Assembly: GCF_900155395.1 (NCBI RefSeq)
Contig: NZ_LT699722.1
Span: 79,836-143,835 of the forward strand
Direction: 5' to 3'
DNA from: Merdibacter massiliensis
GTDB taxonomy: Bacteria > Bacillota_I > Bacilli_A > Erysipelotrichales > Erysipelotrichaceae
DNA: 64,000 bases
This document shows positions 11,220 to 20,780 of the stretch, piece by piece (the stretch's first letter is position 1; each line of letters opens with the position of its first letter). A program made the position numbers and the translations under genes. A model generated the notes under the pieces. That model made no database searches. It had not been told where the DNA came from and was given only the letters and a program-made list of their open reading frames with translations.

Positions 11220-12269
11220 ATGAAAATGCTTGATGAAATAAAAAGTGAATATTCATCCTGTAGAAATATTCATTTTGTAAATGAAAACGAAATGCTGCAT
11301 GCAAAATATGATGTAGGTAGAAAAACGATTCTAAAAGAAGGATATTACATCTTTCAAACGCAGGAAAAGTTTTCTACCTCAGTTTGTTTTTTTCATAATA
11401 AACAAATGTCTGCTTTGCAGTTTTCCAATGGCTCTCCTTCACTCTATCATTTTTCCGATAAAATATTTTCTCCATTTAAAACAAATTATATGGAGATCCG
11501 TTATATTTTAGAAGGATTTTTACAAGTAGAAATCAATGGAGAAACTTTATGCATGCAAGAAGGGGATCTGTTAATTGTTTCAGAAGATGCGATTCATCGC
11601 GATTTACCAAGTCAATCTGAAGGTATCGTATTAAATATTTCCTGCATCAACGATGTATTTACTCCTGTTTTCTTTGAAAAAATTGATACAAGTCCATTAA
11701 AAGAGTTTTTAAGAAAAAGTATCCTTTTTTACAATCAGGATAATAAATATATCTATTTACAAAGCACTTCCAAATCACAGTCAGAAGAAATGCAATGGTA
11801 TTGTTACAACTTTTATCGAGAAGCAAAGAATCAATACCCCGGCTATGCTGATATTTGTGTTGGACATTTAGTCCGCCTTTTTTCCTTATGCATCACCAGT
11901 TATCATTTTCATTTTTCAAAAAGTGATCATGCCCTTTATTTAGAGACTTTATTTCATTCCGTCAGCGAATATATGAAGGAAAATTTAATTTCTGTCAAAC
12001 TAAAAGACTTAACAGAAATCTTTCATCACAACCCGGATTTCTTCAACCGGCTGATAAAAAAACACACTGGAATGACGTATTCGCAGTATCTAATATCTTT
12101 ACGTATGGATCGTGCAAAAACACTTTTAATTACGACCGGTCTTTCGATCGAAACGATCGTATTTCAATGCGGATATAATAATAAGGGGTTCTTTTTCCGG
12201 AAGTTTAAAGAATATACCGGCTATTATCCAAAAGAATATCGACTATCCACTGTCATCAAAAACAGGTAA
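11220..12269 (+). CDS. AraC-family regulator with cupin sensor domain
   Basis: A 349-residue protein. Residues around 95-140 form a cupin-like fold (MEIRYILEGFLQVEINGE, then MQEGDLLIVSEDAIHR), and the last 100 residues carry two AraC helix-turn-helix units ending FQCGYNNKGFFFRKFKEYTG. It probably senses a sugar or sugar phosphate and controls the divergent PTS operon. The chosen ATG has little ribosome site and lies almost on the apparent -10 (TATGATAAAAT), so a slightly later start or a nearly leaderless message is possible. Confidence 0.85.
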   Translation: MKMLDEIKSEYSSCRNIHFVNENEMLHAKYDVGRKTILKEGYYIFQTQEKFSTSVCFFHNKQMSALQFSNGSPSLYHFSDKIFSPFKTNYMEIRYILEGFLQVEINGETLCMQEGDLLIVSEDAIHRDLPSQSEGIVLNISCINDVFTPVFFEKIDTSPLKEFLRKSILFYNQDNKYIYLQSTSKSQSEEMQWYCYNFYREAKNQYPGYADICVGHLVRLFSLCITSYHFHFSKSDHALYLETLFHSVSEYMKENLISVKLKDLTEIFHHNPDFFNRLIKKHTGMTYSQYLISLRMDRAKTLLITTGLSIETIVFQCGYNNKGFFFRKFKEYTGYYPKEYRLSTVIKNR

Positions 12270-12355
12270 CACTTCATAAGAAAACTGATGTACTGAACCA
12301 TCTTGTCCTTTCTTAAAAGTTTCTGTAAAATAGCCATGTAAAGGAGGATTACGAT

Positions 12356-13330
12356 ATGAAAATCGGTATTTTAGGAGCAGGAAAAATTGCACATACAATG
12401 GCAGCGACACTCATCCAGATGAAAAACAGCAATATTGAACTGTATGCTGTTGCCTCTTCTTCTTACGAGAAAAGCAGACCTTTTGCACAAGAATATCATA
12501 TTGCAAAAGCCTATGGTTCTTATGAGGAATTAGTAAAAGATCCTGATGTAGAATTGATTTATATTGCGACCATTCATACTATGCATTATGCACATGCGCT
12601 GTTATGCATAGAAAACCACAAACATGTATTAGTGGAAAAACCGCTGACTATTTGTCATCAGCAAGCACAGAAATTATTTGCAAAGGCAAAAGAGAACAAT
12701 GTTTTTATTAGTGAAGCCATGTGGACCAGGTTCATGCCTTCAGCAGCATTTCTGCAAAATATACAAACCTCTCAACTGATTGGAGATGTCAACAGCATCG
12801 ATGCACATATCGGTTATCGCCTGAATGATGTACAGCGCATGGTCGATCCTTCCTGCGGTGGAGGTGCATTGCTAGATATCGGTATCTATTTATTGCATTT
12901 CGCGATGATGGTATTTTCGAACAATGTGCGATCTGTTGAAGGCAGCTGCCTTCCTCTTTCAACAGGTGTAGATGCAATCGATTCCATCACCATGCAATGG
13001 GATAATCATTTAGCTACTCTGCAAGCAACCATGCTATCAGACAGTGACAATCACGGTTATATTTATGGTTCTCAAGGTTATTTAAAAGTAGATAACATCA
13101 ATAACCCTCACAAGATCGAACACTTTGACCGTTCTAACCAGCTGATCGATACTTATGATTTTTCAGATCAAATTACTGGATATGAATATGAAATGATCGC
13201 AGCTGTGCAAGCCATTCAGGAACATCAACTAGAATCTTCTTTCATTCCTCATACACTGACGCTGCAAGTATTGCAGTATATGGATCAATTACGTCAGCAA
13301 TGGTCGATCCATTATCCGCAAGAACAATAA
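12356..13330 (+). CDS. Gfo/Idh/MocA-family NAD(P)-dependent oxidoreductase
   Basis: A 324-residue protein with an N-terminal Rossmann motif GILGAGKIAHTMA and the family EKP lysine in HVLVEKPLTICHQQA, followed by the alpha/beta C-terminal domain (SCGGGALLDIGIYLLHFA). Members oxidise or reduce sugars and inositols; the substrate is unknown. A strong AAAGGAGG precedes the ATG. It follows the AraC gene in the same direction and ends at a terminator, so a role in sugar metabolism linked to the same regulator is plausible but inferred. Confidence 0.88.
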   Translation: MKIGILGAGKIAHTMAATLIQMKNSNIELYAVASSSYEKSRPFAQEYHIAKAYGSYEELVKDPDVELIYIATIHTMHYAHALLCIENHKHVLVEKPLTICHQQAQKLFAKAKENNVFISEAMWTRFMPSAAFLQNIQTSQLIGDVNSIDAHIGYRLNDVQRMVDPSCGGGALLDIGIYLLHFAMMVFSNNVRSVEGSCLPLSTGVDAIDSITMQWDNHLATLQATMLSDSDNHGYIYGSQGYLKVDNINNPHKIEHFDRSNQLIDTYDFSDQITGYEYEMIAAVQAIQEHQLESSFIPHTLTLQVLQYMDQLRQQWSIHYPQEQ

Positions 13331-13336
13331 AAATAC

Positions 13337-13373
13337 AAAGACGCAACTCCCTAAAAGTTTGCGTCTTTTTTTG
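13337..13373 (+). terminator. Intrinsic terminator after the oxidoreductase gene
   Basis: AAAGACGCAA (13337-13346) pairs with TTGCGTCTTT (13359-13368) followed by a T-tract running into the end of the convergent membrane-protein gene. Confidence 0.88.
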
Positions 13374-13374
13374 C

Positions 13375-13632
13375 TTATTTCATTATATATCTTCCCATAC
13401 GATGCAGTACAAATATAATAACCTGCGTAATGAGATATACAAACAGGGTTTTAAACAGATCTATATGTGCAATTGACGTATAAATAATGAAACACAAGAT
13501 AAATATAGGAGCAAAGATAAGAATACGAACTGGCAATGACTGACAAATATGCTTCTTTTCCAAAAACATATTTAAAACATATACTGCGCCAATGATGACA
13601 CCCGTACTGCAGACAACGAATAAAGTTTCCAT
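13375..13632 (-). CDS. Small membrane protein of unknown function
   Basis: An 85-residue, very hydrophobic protein. Two or three membrane segments are visible (METLFVVCSTGVIIGAVYVL, then ILIFAPIFILCFIIYTSIA and LFVYLITQVIIFVL). A ribosome site GAGGAAATC precedes the ATG, which favours a real gene. No family is recognised. It is convergent with the oxidoreductase gene and not obviously linked to its neighbours. Confidence 0.6.
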   Translation of the reverse strand: METLFVVCSTGVIIGAVYVLNMFLEKKHICQSLPVRILIFAPIFILCFIIYTSIAHIDLFKTLFVYLITQVIIFVLHRMGRYIMK

Positions 13633-13759
13633 AATGATTTCCTCTTATATGCATTACATTGTGATTATAGCATTTTATTAATTAATAGGAATATTTATCT
13701 TACATAGTTTTGTTAGAATATTATAACTTATTATTTTCTCACAACGTTAACTTTTTGGG

Positions 13760-14368
13760 CTATACTTTATCCGGCTGCTGTCCGTCATGAGCTTTCCATC
13801 TGCACTCTGTAAGCTGCATATTGGAAAAAACTGCTTTAAACGAAGAATTCTCAGGTGAACAAGCATAAATGCCAAAGCGTATCGTTTCATTGCCTTTGTG
13901 CATATGACAAATCCGCATTTGTTGAAAGACAATTCCGTCATAGGAGCATTCTATACAATAGTCATCCTCTCTTCGGCTGAAACGATACCATATGGAGCGA
14001 ATGCCTGCATCTATTTCAGTGGTTGCCCAATCAGAATATCCTAGATTGGTAACAACACTGCCTAAATGCTGAAACTGAGCATTCTCATATTCAACAGATG
14101 CTTTTAACCAATTCTCGCTGTCCAGATACATCACGATTCCACACTGATCAAAACGGCAATGACTATCTTGAAAATCTGTTTTTACAATAAAACTAAAGAA
14201 TTTTTCATCTGTCTCCATTTGAAAAACAGGCGCATTGTCATTTCGAAAATGATAATACGTTCTTTGCCACAAATCTGTATAGGGCTTTGTTATCACTTCA
14301 ACTGAATGCTCATTTACTTCATATTGTTTTGGCTGTCGTATCCAATAAAATCGGTTTAGATCCATCAT
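13760..14368 (-). CDS. DUF1349-like (concanavalin-fold) protein
   Basis: A 202-residue soluble protein with the DUF1349 pattern: FYWIRQPKQ near the start, then FSFIVKTDF, CGIVMYLDSENWLKASVEY and IRFGIYACSPENSSFKAVFS. Such proteins have a jelly-roll fold and are thought to bind carbohydrates, without proven enzymology. GGGGAG lies ahead of the tandem ATG-ATG start. It is monocistronic as far as can be seen. Confidence 0.8.
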   Translation of the reverse strand: MMDLNRFYWIRQPKQYEVNEHSVEVITKPYTDLWQRTYYHFRNDNAPVFQMETDEKFFSFIVKTDFQDSHCRFDQCGIVMYLDSENWLKASVEYENAQFQHLGSVVTNLGYSDWATTEIDAGIRSIWYRFSRREDDYCIECSYDGIVFQQMRICHMHKGNETIRFGIYACSPENSSFKAVFSNMQLTECRWKAHDGQQPDKV

Positions 14369-14479
14369 TTCTCAACTCCCCTATCTACTATATTACAACA
14401 ATGCACCTGCAAATAGATGCACTTTTATCAAAAATATCTTATGTATCGGGCAAAACAGCAGAAATAATTCATACTTTAT

Positions 14480-14995
14480 TTATAGTGTTGATAAAACAAA
14501 ATGAACGATCCATGCGATGAAAGAAAGGGCCATCAGTCCGCAAGACACTAGCAATATTCTTTCTTTATTTAATCGATATTTCGCATAAAAGGTGAATGCA
14601 CTAAACCCGGATAATAATGCCTTATAACCTGCGGTTTCTTCTCCTACGACCATTGAGTAAATCATTAATAAGGCAATGACACAAAGCAAAAAAATCGCAC
14701 CCATAAAAACTGCTTTATACTGGTTATAATTTGACAGCTTTATAAAATTTTGTTCCGCCTGCTGCATATATTTTTCTTTTGAAATATGTTCACCAGATAA
14801 TATTTCATTCACAGTAACTTCTAATATTTCACTCAAAGGCTTTAAAAGCCGAATATCCATCAAACAGATACCACGTTCCCATTTACTGACAGCATTTTTA
14901 CTGATATTCAATCTTTCAGCCAGCTGTTCCTGTGTGATATGTTTTTCTTTTCGACAGCTGCTAATAAACTTGCCAATTTTGATTTGATCCATCAC
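14480..14995 (-). CDS. XRE-family regulator with C-terminal membrane segments
   Basis: A 171-residue protein. Residues 7-65 are a Cro/CI helix-turn-helix (ITQEQLAERLNISKNAVSKW ERG), and the C-terminal half has three hydrophobic segments (AVFMGAIFLLCVIALLMIYS, ALLSGFSAFTFYA, LVSCGLMALSFIAWIVHFVL). Membrane-anchored XRE regulators of this shape are common in Firmicutes, often near ABC transporters. Target genes are unknown; the decayed exporter genes to the right are in the same orientation. Confidence 0.85.
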   Translation of the reverse strand: MMDQIKIGKFISSCRKEKHITQEQLAERLNISKNAVSKWERGICLMDIRLLKPLSEILEVTVNEILSGEHISKEKYMQQAEQNFIKLSNYNQYKAVFMGAIFLLCVIALLMIYSMVVGEETAGYKALLSGFSAFTFYAKYRLNKERILLVSCGLMALSFIAWIVHFVLSTL

Positions 14996-15136
14996 TCACG
15001 CCTCCCTGTCATCAAAGTAACATATTTCTTAGGTCAATTCCACACACCTCAGGTTTACTTTGCCATTTCTGTGTTGACATGATTTGATGAGAGGCCTGTT
15101 TTCTATTTACTGCATTCTCGTATGCAAATGAAAAAG

Positions 15137-16033
15137 CTACTCTTTTTTCTTCATGACTAATTGAAAATTGGAATCATAGTACAATCCCAATTCTTCACAA
15201 ATTTTTTTATTAACAGCTTCAACAGCATCATGATATTCTTTATACTTTGGAGATAGTTTGATCATATTTGGTATAAAAATATCATTATAACCTTTATTTT
15301 GTAATTCTTTCATCAATCTTCGCTGAGTGAATCCTGCTAAACTATATTTGTATAGAATGCTGTTTCGTATTTTCACACCTTTCACAACTCTGTTTTTCAG
15401 TTTCTCATATTTTTCTGGTGTCATATCTTTATAGTATGCCATATTCTGATCTATTTTTTTGATCATCTCATTCATAGCTGGTCTGGGAATCCATTTATAT
15501 AATAAAAATCCCATCACTTTGTAACTGAATGGCAATCGAATGGTTGTTGTATCCCAAAAATCAACGATATTATCGAACGCTTCCTGCTGTTCTTTTGTTT
15601 CTATGCTTATTTGTAAATAAGGCAGAAAATGATTGATAAAATAATATCCGACAAATCCCGGAACAGCATCCTGCATCGCATCTGCTATTGTTTGATAATC
15701 CAATAGTTGATATATCTCATCCACATTATGCGTTTGGATAAAAGTTTGTAATGCTTTTACTTCATCTGCTTTTTCTGATAATTCCATTTTCCTCTTTTTA
15801 AGAATATCCAAAAGAATCTGATCCTGATTTTTCTTTTGCAGTTCCTTGATGTCTTGGATAGAGATGCCCAACTTTCGATAGACGGAAATCTCTTTCAGTG
15901 TCTCAATATTTTCTTTCGAATAATTTCTATACCCATTACTGTCACGTTGTACCTTTAGCAAACCCTCTTCTTCATAATATTTTATTGCACGTTTGCTTAG
16001 CTTTACTTCTTTGATCACTTCATTTATCTTCAT
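15137..16033 (-). CDS. MerR-family transcriptional regulator with large effector domain
   Basis: The N-terminal 70 residues are a MerR DNA-binding domain (MKINEVIKEVKLSKRAIKYY, then RNYSKENIETLKEISVYRKL), followed by a coiled linker and about 180 residues of unassigned sensor domain rich in aromatic residues. The ATG chosen follows AGAAGGA; an in-frame TTG six codons upstream is possible but lies inside the purine-rich ribosome site. The ligand is unknown. It could control the adjacent exporter genes, now degraded. Confidence 0.85.
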   Translation of the reverse strand: MKINEVIKEVKLSKRAIKYYEEEGLLKVQRDSNGYRNYSKENIETLKEISVYRKLGISIQDIKELQKKNQDQILLDILKKRKMELSEKADEVKALQTFIQTHNVDEIYQLLDYQTIADAMQDAVPGFVGYYFINHFLPYLQISIETKEQQEAFDNIVDFWDTTTIRLPFSYKVMGFLLYKWIPRPAMNEMIKKIDQNMAYYKDMTPEKYEKLKNRVVKGVKIRNSILYKYSLAGFTQRRLMKELQNKGYNDIFIPNMIKLSPKYKEYHDAVEAVNKKICEELGLYYDSNFQLVMKKKE

Positions 16034-16230
16034 ATTCCTTCTCTCCTTCAATAAAAGTGTAATCTTATACGTAACGTGCAGGTCAACAAAAATTCTATTT
16101 TTCTACGTTCAAATATATACAGTCAAGAACTATTCATTTGAATCAGACAGTTACTTTCTATAAAAAAATAGAAGCACTGATGAAAACGGCACAAAAGATT
16201 GATTTTGCTGAAAAAAAGATTTCTATGGTA

Positions 16231-16286
16231 AAGTGCACTCTATAATTTGTGTTGGGAATTCCAGGTACATATTATAGAGTGCACTT
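16231..16286. repeat. Perfect 16-bp inverted repeat between MerR gene and exporter ATPase
   Basis: AAGTGCACTCTATAAT (16231-16246) is repeated in perfect inverted form at 16271-16286, and the 24-base spacer contains the palindrome GGAATTCC. There is no T-tract, so it is not a standard terminator. It may be an RNA hairpin, an operator or a remnant mobile end. Confidence 0.7.
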
Positions 16287-16309
16287 CATGGAAAGAATAT
16301 TTTACATTT

Positions 16310-16982
16310 TTAGGATTCACACATTATCAATTTTCCATCTTCCAATCGATAATGCATCTTACATCTTTCTGCTAGTTGATTATCATGTGTAACCATTATA
16401 ATCGTTTTCCCTTTATTATTTAATTCTGATAATAACTTAAATACCAATTCTTTATTCTTCGGATCCAAATTCCCTGTCGGTTCATCAGCTAGTATGACAT
16501 CGCAAGGTTTGATTAATAATCTAGCCAATGCGATTCGCTGTTGTTCTCCCCCAGAACATTGACATACTTTTTTATTTTCGAATCCAGAAAGTCCAACGAT
16601 ATTTAAAGCTCGCTGTATTTTCTCAAAACGTTCTTTTTTTCTTTGAACAAAGTTAAATACTAAATCACAATTATATTCCACTGTTTTATTTTCTATAAGA
16701 GCGTAATTTTGAAATAAATACCCGATATGATATTTTAATACCTTTTGTGCTTTCCTAGAAAATGGCTTTATATTCTTCTGCCCAAAATAATGCATTTCGC
16801 CTTGATCGGGAGATTCCAACAGACCTATGATGTTTAACAATGTCGATTTACCACTTCCAGATAAACCTGTGATGGCAATAAAATCACCTTGTTTTATATC
16901 CATATCTAAATGATCTAAAACAACAGCTTTCTGATATCTTTTTATAATATCCCTTAATTAATTCTATAATTGTATCGTTCAA
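16310..16982 (-). pseudogene. ABC exporter ATPase (lactococcin-972 type), broken near its 5' end
   Basis: The readable 197 residues from 16903 hold Walker A (GLSGSGKST), Q-loop FQNYALIEN, signature CSGGEQQRIALARLL, Walker B VILADEPTG and H-loop THD. The true N-terminus lies further upstream: after GGAGG a TTG start at 16982, abutting the permease stop, encodes LNDTIIEL and the family beta-strand with A-loop tyrosine (DIIKRYQKAVVLDHL) follows in another frame. The two join exactly if one copy of the tandem ATTA (plus strand 16954-16963) is removed. So the gene carries a 4-bp slippage frameshift; an internal ATG could give only a shortened product. Confidence 0.75.
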
Positions 16983-19040
16983 TTAGATTCCTCCTCTCAA
17001 TGCAGGTACCATTTCATGCTTCTCAGTTTTATGTATAAAAAACAGAATATTTATCGTATCTAAAGTAAAAAACAGTAATGAGAATTCAATACAAATCGAT
17101 ATAGGATAATGGTTCAAGAGCAAACTTGCTAATATGACTATTACATAAATAATAAAATTGATCAGCCATATGGATCCATATCTTTCGATCTTGGATTTTC
17201 CATTCAGATATTCAATAGCAATTTCCTTTTTATAATTATCCATATACAGGTAACAAAACTGAATAATAAATAGGCCATAAAGCAAAATAAAGATGATCGT
17301 AATTGAAGCGCAGCTTAATATTGTATCTTCACAGTTTATGAGTTCCCGGCTGACATTCACATCCATTTGATGTACCAAAAAACTTTTATTTGTTGTGCTT
17401 GAAACCAAGTCTTCAATTTCACTTCCGCTCTTATTTGAAAATAAGACATTGTTTGGATAGATATTCATGCCAGTATATTTCGGATAATAAACCAAGATAG
17501 GCTGCTTGACTTGATAAAGCGGCTGATCTGCATGTAAGTTTTTGTGCACACCAGTGCTTTCCACATAAACGGCTGTACCATCATCCGGACGATAAATTGC
17601 CGATTTGCCAAGAGGAATCAAGTAGGTTTTTTCTTTGAACTTTGATAAATCTATTTTATTATGATCCTCATCATAGAATTGATAATTGTTTTCTATCAGA
17701 TATGTCTTGTTCACATACAAGAGAGGAAGACTTTCTTCAATACCTTGATAATCATACAATGATAAACCGGTAAGACTGTAAGCTGTATAATCGTTCATAT
17801 ATGCATAATCGGACATATCAAAATAGATGGTCTGATCGTAGATCTTTTGCAGTTCTTCGGAAGAACCATTAAAATAAGAAAAAGTATAGAAACTACGCAA
17901 ATAGGATTCGTTTATCTTCAAATATTGGTATTTTTGTAAGTTTGGAATCAATCTATTAAATGTGGTGATGAATGGAGAAAGAACAACTATAGAAATAATG
18001 ATCTTTAAGCCAATATTAGCATAATTCATTAAACTGTATGATTGATTGTTCTTTAACTCTAAGACATGTGTTGTAGTCTTGATATAAATAGCCGATGCCA
18101 GTAAGACAATTGGAACCAGCAGCATGCCATAGAGCATATAGCTGAAGTTTTCATTGATTAGATCAGAAAAGTATGGATCAAATACATCCGTAAAGAACAT
18201 CAAAAGCAAAAATGTACTAATAGTAAATAACAGATATAAAATAGCTAGAAAACGAAGATATAATTTTATCGCGATAGATAGGGTCTTTCGTCCGTGTAGT
18301 CTCATGATCAAGATTTCTTTTTTGTCTTTTGTTATTAAACAGATGATTAAAAAAATGGTAATCATGATGCTGCAGATGATTACAAATAAAATTTCTCCTG
18401 ACCGATATGTACTTTGAATTGATTCTTCACTTCCTCCATATCCGCCGACAGCTTGAAATTGAAAATCATTTGTATAGTATTTTAATAAAAAATTCTTTAT
18501 ATCTTTCGCACTTTCTTCTGAGTCCAAGTAAAAAGTAATAATCGGTTCATCTGCAGCATTTAAATTGCTTACATTCATTATTTGAATTACTTCATTTTCC
18601 TGCGAAAAATGCTTATTGTTATAAGAAGAAAATGTACCAGCTGCATTTTTGTCATTTGAATCTGATGAAAGGTATTACTTATTTGTTGAAGAAGTTAATG
18701 AGATTTTCTTGCCGCTCGTCATATGGATCGACTTATATATCCAGCGATCATCTACAGTTTGAACATAGTAATGGTACAAGTAAGTTCCATCCTCTGTTGG
18801 CATCAGTTTTTTTATGATAAATTGGATATTATGATCGTCTGAATATGCAGTAACTGCTTTGGCCAGATCTTCCGCTTTCTCTTGATTTTCGATCACCAAA
18901 TTATAACAATGCTTTTCATTAGATAAAGCATTTTCTAAATTTAATATATTACTATAGTGAATATAATTAAATGAATCGTAAGTATAGTAAAACAAAGCAC
19001 AAGCAAGGAAAATGATAAATGCTCCTAAAATTTTTTTCAT
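16983..19040 (-). pseudogene. Bacteriocin-associated integral membrane protein (DUF1430-like), split by an in-frame stop
   Basis: Two open segments, 18675-19040 (121 residues from MKKILGAFIIFLACALFYY after GGAGG) and 16983-18578 (531 residues with about eight membrane segments), lie in the same frame. They are separated only by a TAA at 18675-18677 and 32 open codons. Read through, they give one protein of about 685 residues, the length and layout (signal anchor, large extracellular domain, FtsX-like membrane segments, next to an ATPase) of the DUF1430 partner of lactococcin-972 exporters. With the frameshifted ATPase downstream, the system looks dead or decaying. Confidence 0.72.
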
Positions 19041-19137
19041 TTCTTTTCCTCCTGGTATGAATGAAGCATCAGAGCAGCTCTGATGCTTCATTAACAATAT
19101 TCTTTCATGCTTAATAGATCAATACTAACAGATAAAC

Positions 19138-19536
19138 TTAAATGCAATAACTTATATTTGTAGAAAAGAGGCATATACATGTAACAAACATAAATAATAG
19201 AATGATCTCAAATAGGAATATATAGATAAAATAATAACTATCTCTCTTATTTTGCAAAATCATTTGATACCTTTTATAGATTAGCCAAGGGATGCACGGC
19301 AGAGCTATTAAATTTATAAACATCAAGTTAGACACACGCATGATAAGCATAACAGGTATACAGCAGAGAAGAATCACAAAAATTAATACCGAAAAATAAA
19401 TGATATAAGATAATTCCATTTTTTGACTCGTCTTTGAAATCTGTTTAAGAATTTTTTCAACAATAAATGGGAACATAATGAGCAAAATAAATAATATACC
19501 TAAAACAAATATATAACTGAATTCCATTTTGTTCAC
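19138..19536 (-). CDS. Four-span membrane protein of unknown function
   Basis: A 132-residue protein with about four hydrophobic segments (FSYIFVLGILFILLIMFPFI; LSYIIYFSVLIFVILLCCIP; LMFINLIALPCIPWLIY; FIYIFLFEIILLFMFVTCI). GAGGTG precedes the ATG. It is the first gene of the run leading into the exporter remnants and may have been an accessory or immunity protein, which is only a guess from position. Confidence 0.6.
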   Translation of the reverse strand: MNKMEFSYIFVLGILFILLIMFPFIVEKILKQISKTSQKMELSYIIYFSVLIFVILLCCIPVMLIMRVSNLMFINLIALPCIPWLIYKRYQMILQNKRDSYYFIYIFLFEIILLFMFVTCICLFSTNISYCI

Positions 19537-20712
19537 CTCTACCTTTCTATTAGAACCAGAATTCCATACATACTATAGACAAATATGAGTAGATTTTATT
19601 TCATGATGATTATTCTCACACAAGAATCAATAGTGAAATAAAAACAGCAAATAGAAAAAATCATCAGTAATCCTTTATATAGAATATTGCTGATCATATG
19701 AATATTACAAAATCATTATGTAGAATCATGCTCTTCCTCATAAAGACGAATGTTTCTATAATCCGCCGTACTGGAATCTGCATGATGCAATCCATAACTA
19801 TTCTCTATGCATTTCTTAAAAATCAACAGGATAATAAATTATATGTGATAAGAAAGCAGTACACGTTTTATCAGGTATCTAACTATATTTTATATAAAAA
19901 TCATAGCAAAAATTGTCTTGTATAATAAGACTTTATATATCTTTTTAAAAATGTTATTGTTAAATAATAAATTTATGTATATATAATTTTTATTAATTTG
20001 ATAAATATTCTTGTATCAATATATGTTTAGCTTAGAAATTACTTTATTTATTTAGTAATCGATAGATATCAATAGATTTTTATCCCTTAAAATATATACA
20101 AATATAAATATGAATCCAATAATCCTCAGCTTGCATATTCATTCAAACCATATGCATATTTTATGATAAATATTGACAACTATCCTATTAAAATGTGCAA
20201 TATATAAGTGAAATATGCTATTTTTTTGTGGTTTTCTATTGTGCATTTTTTTATTCTGTCTATACTTATATGTAAAAGATCTGTTACACAATGCTATATT
20301 CAAAACGAAAAATAGATAGGTATTTGTTAAATTGAAGAACAGAACCAAATAAGACATCATTGACCAGTAAAGGTCCAAGACAAGCAGATAAGGATAAATC
20401 CATCATACGATTTGGTTATCAAAATGATAAAAGTATCATCTATATCTATTTTGTAGAGGGAGCAAATTATAAGATAATTACTAAGTATGATTATTAATGC
20501 AAAATGTCTTAAAAACACATCTAAAATTGAGCCATCTAAACAATATATCGAAAATGATACACTTATTATTTTTGATAAACTACAAGTTTTTTCCAGAAAT
20601 TGATACTACGATATTTAAATTCTTCAAAATCGATGAACATTTTGATGTAATATGTAGAGATGCTCTTTTAAGAGTTAACTATTAAAGAATAACAACAAAA
20701 TCAAAATGAGGT
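19537..20712. other. AT-rich stretch with no convincing complete gene
   Basis: About 1.2 kb between the membrane gene and the first IS110 copy. Short open frames on both strands lack ribosome sites and family features. The only part that reads like former coding sequence is at 20336-20497 (listed separately). No bacteriocin precursor for the neighbouring exporter was found. Confidence 0.6.
20336..20497 (+). pseudogene. Possible 3' remnant of a gene
   Basis: A 53-codon open stretch without ATG or ribosome site reads KTSLTSKGPRQADKDKS followed by GYQNDKSIIYIYFVEGANYK and ends in a normal stop. Its composition (charged, regularly spaced aromatics) is that of a protein rather than random AT-rich DNA. 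The family is unknown. It may be the C-terminus of a gene lost by rearrangement near the IS110 insertion. Confidence 0.35.
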
Positions 20713-20780
20713 GATAAGTGTGAATAAAACTGTAAAAAAAAAGCCGACTTAAAAATAAGTAGTAAAAATATCGAAAAAAT

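Noticed and set aside
19698..20685. Short frames that could be a lactococcin-type bacteriocin precursor
   Set aside because: None has a signal peptide plus the glycine/tryptophan pattern of the lactococcin-972 family; no ribosome sites.
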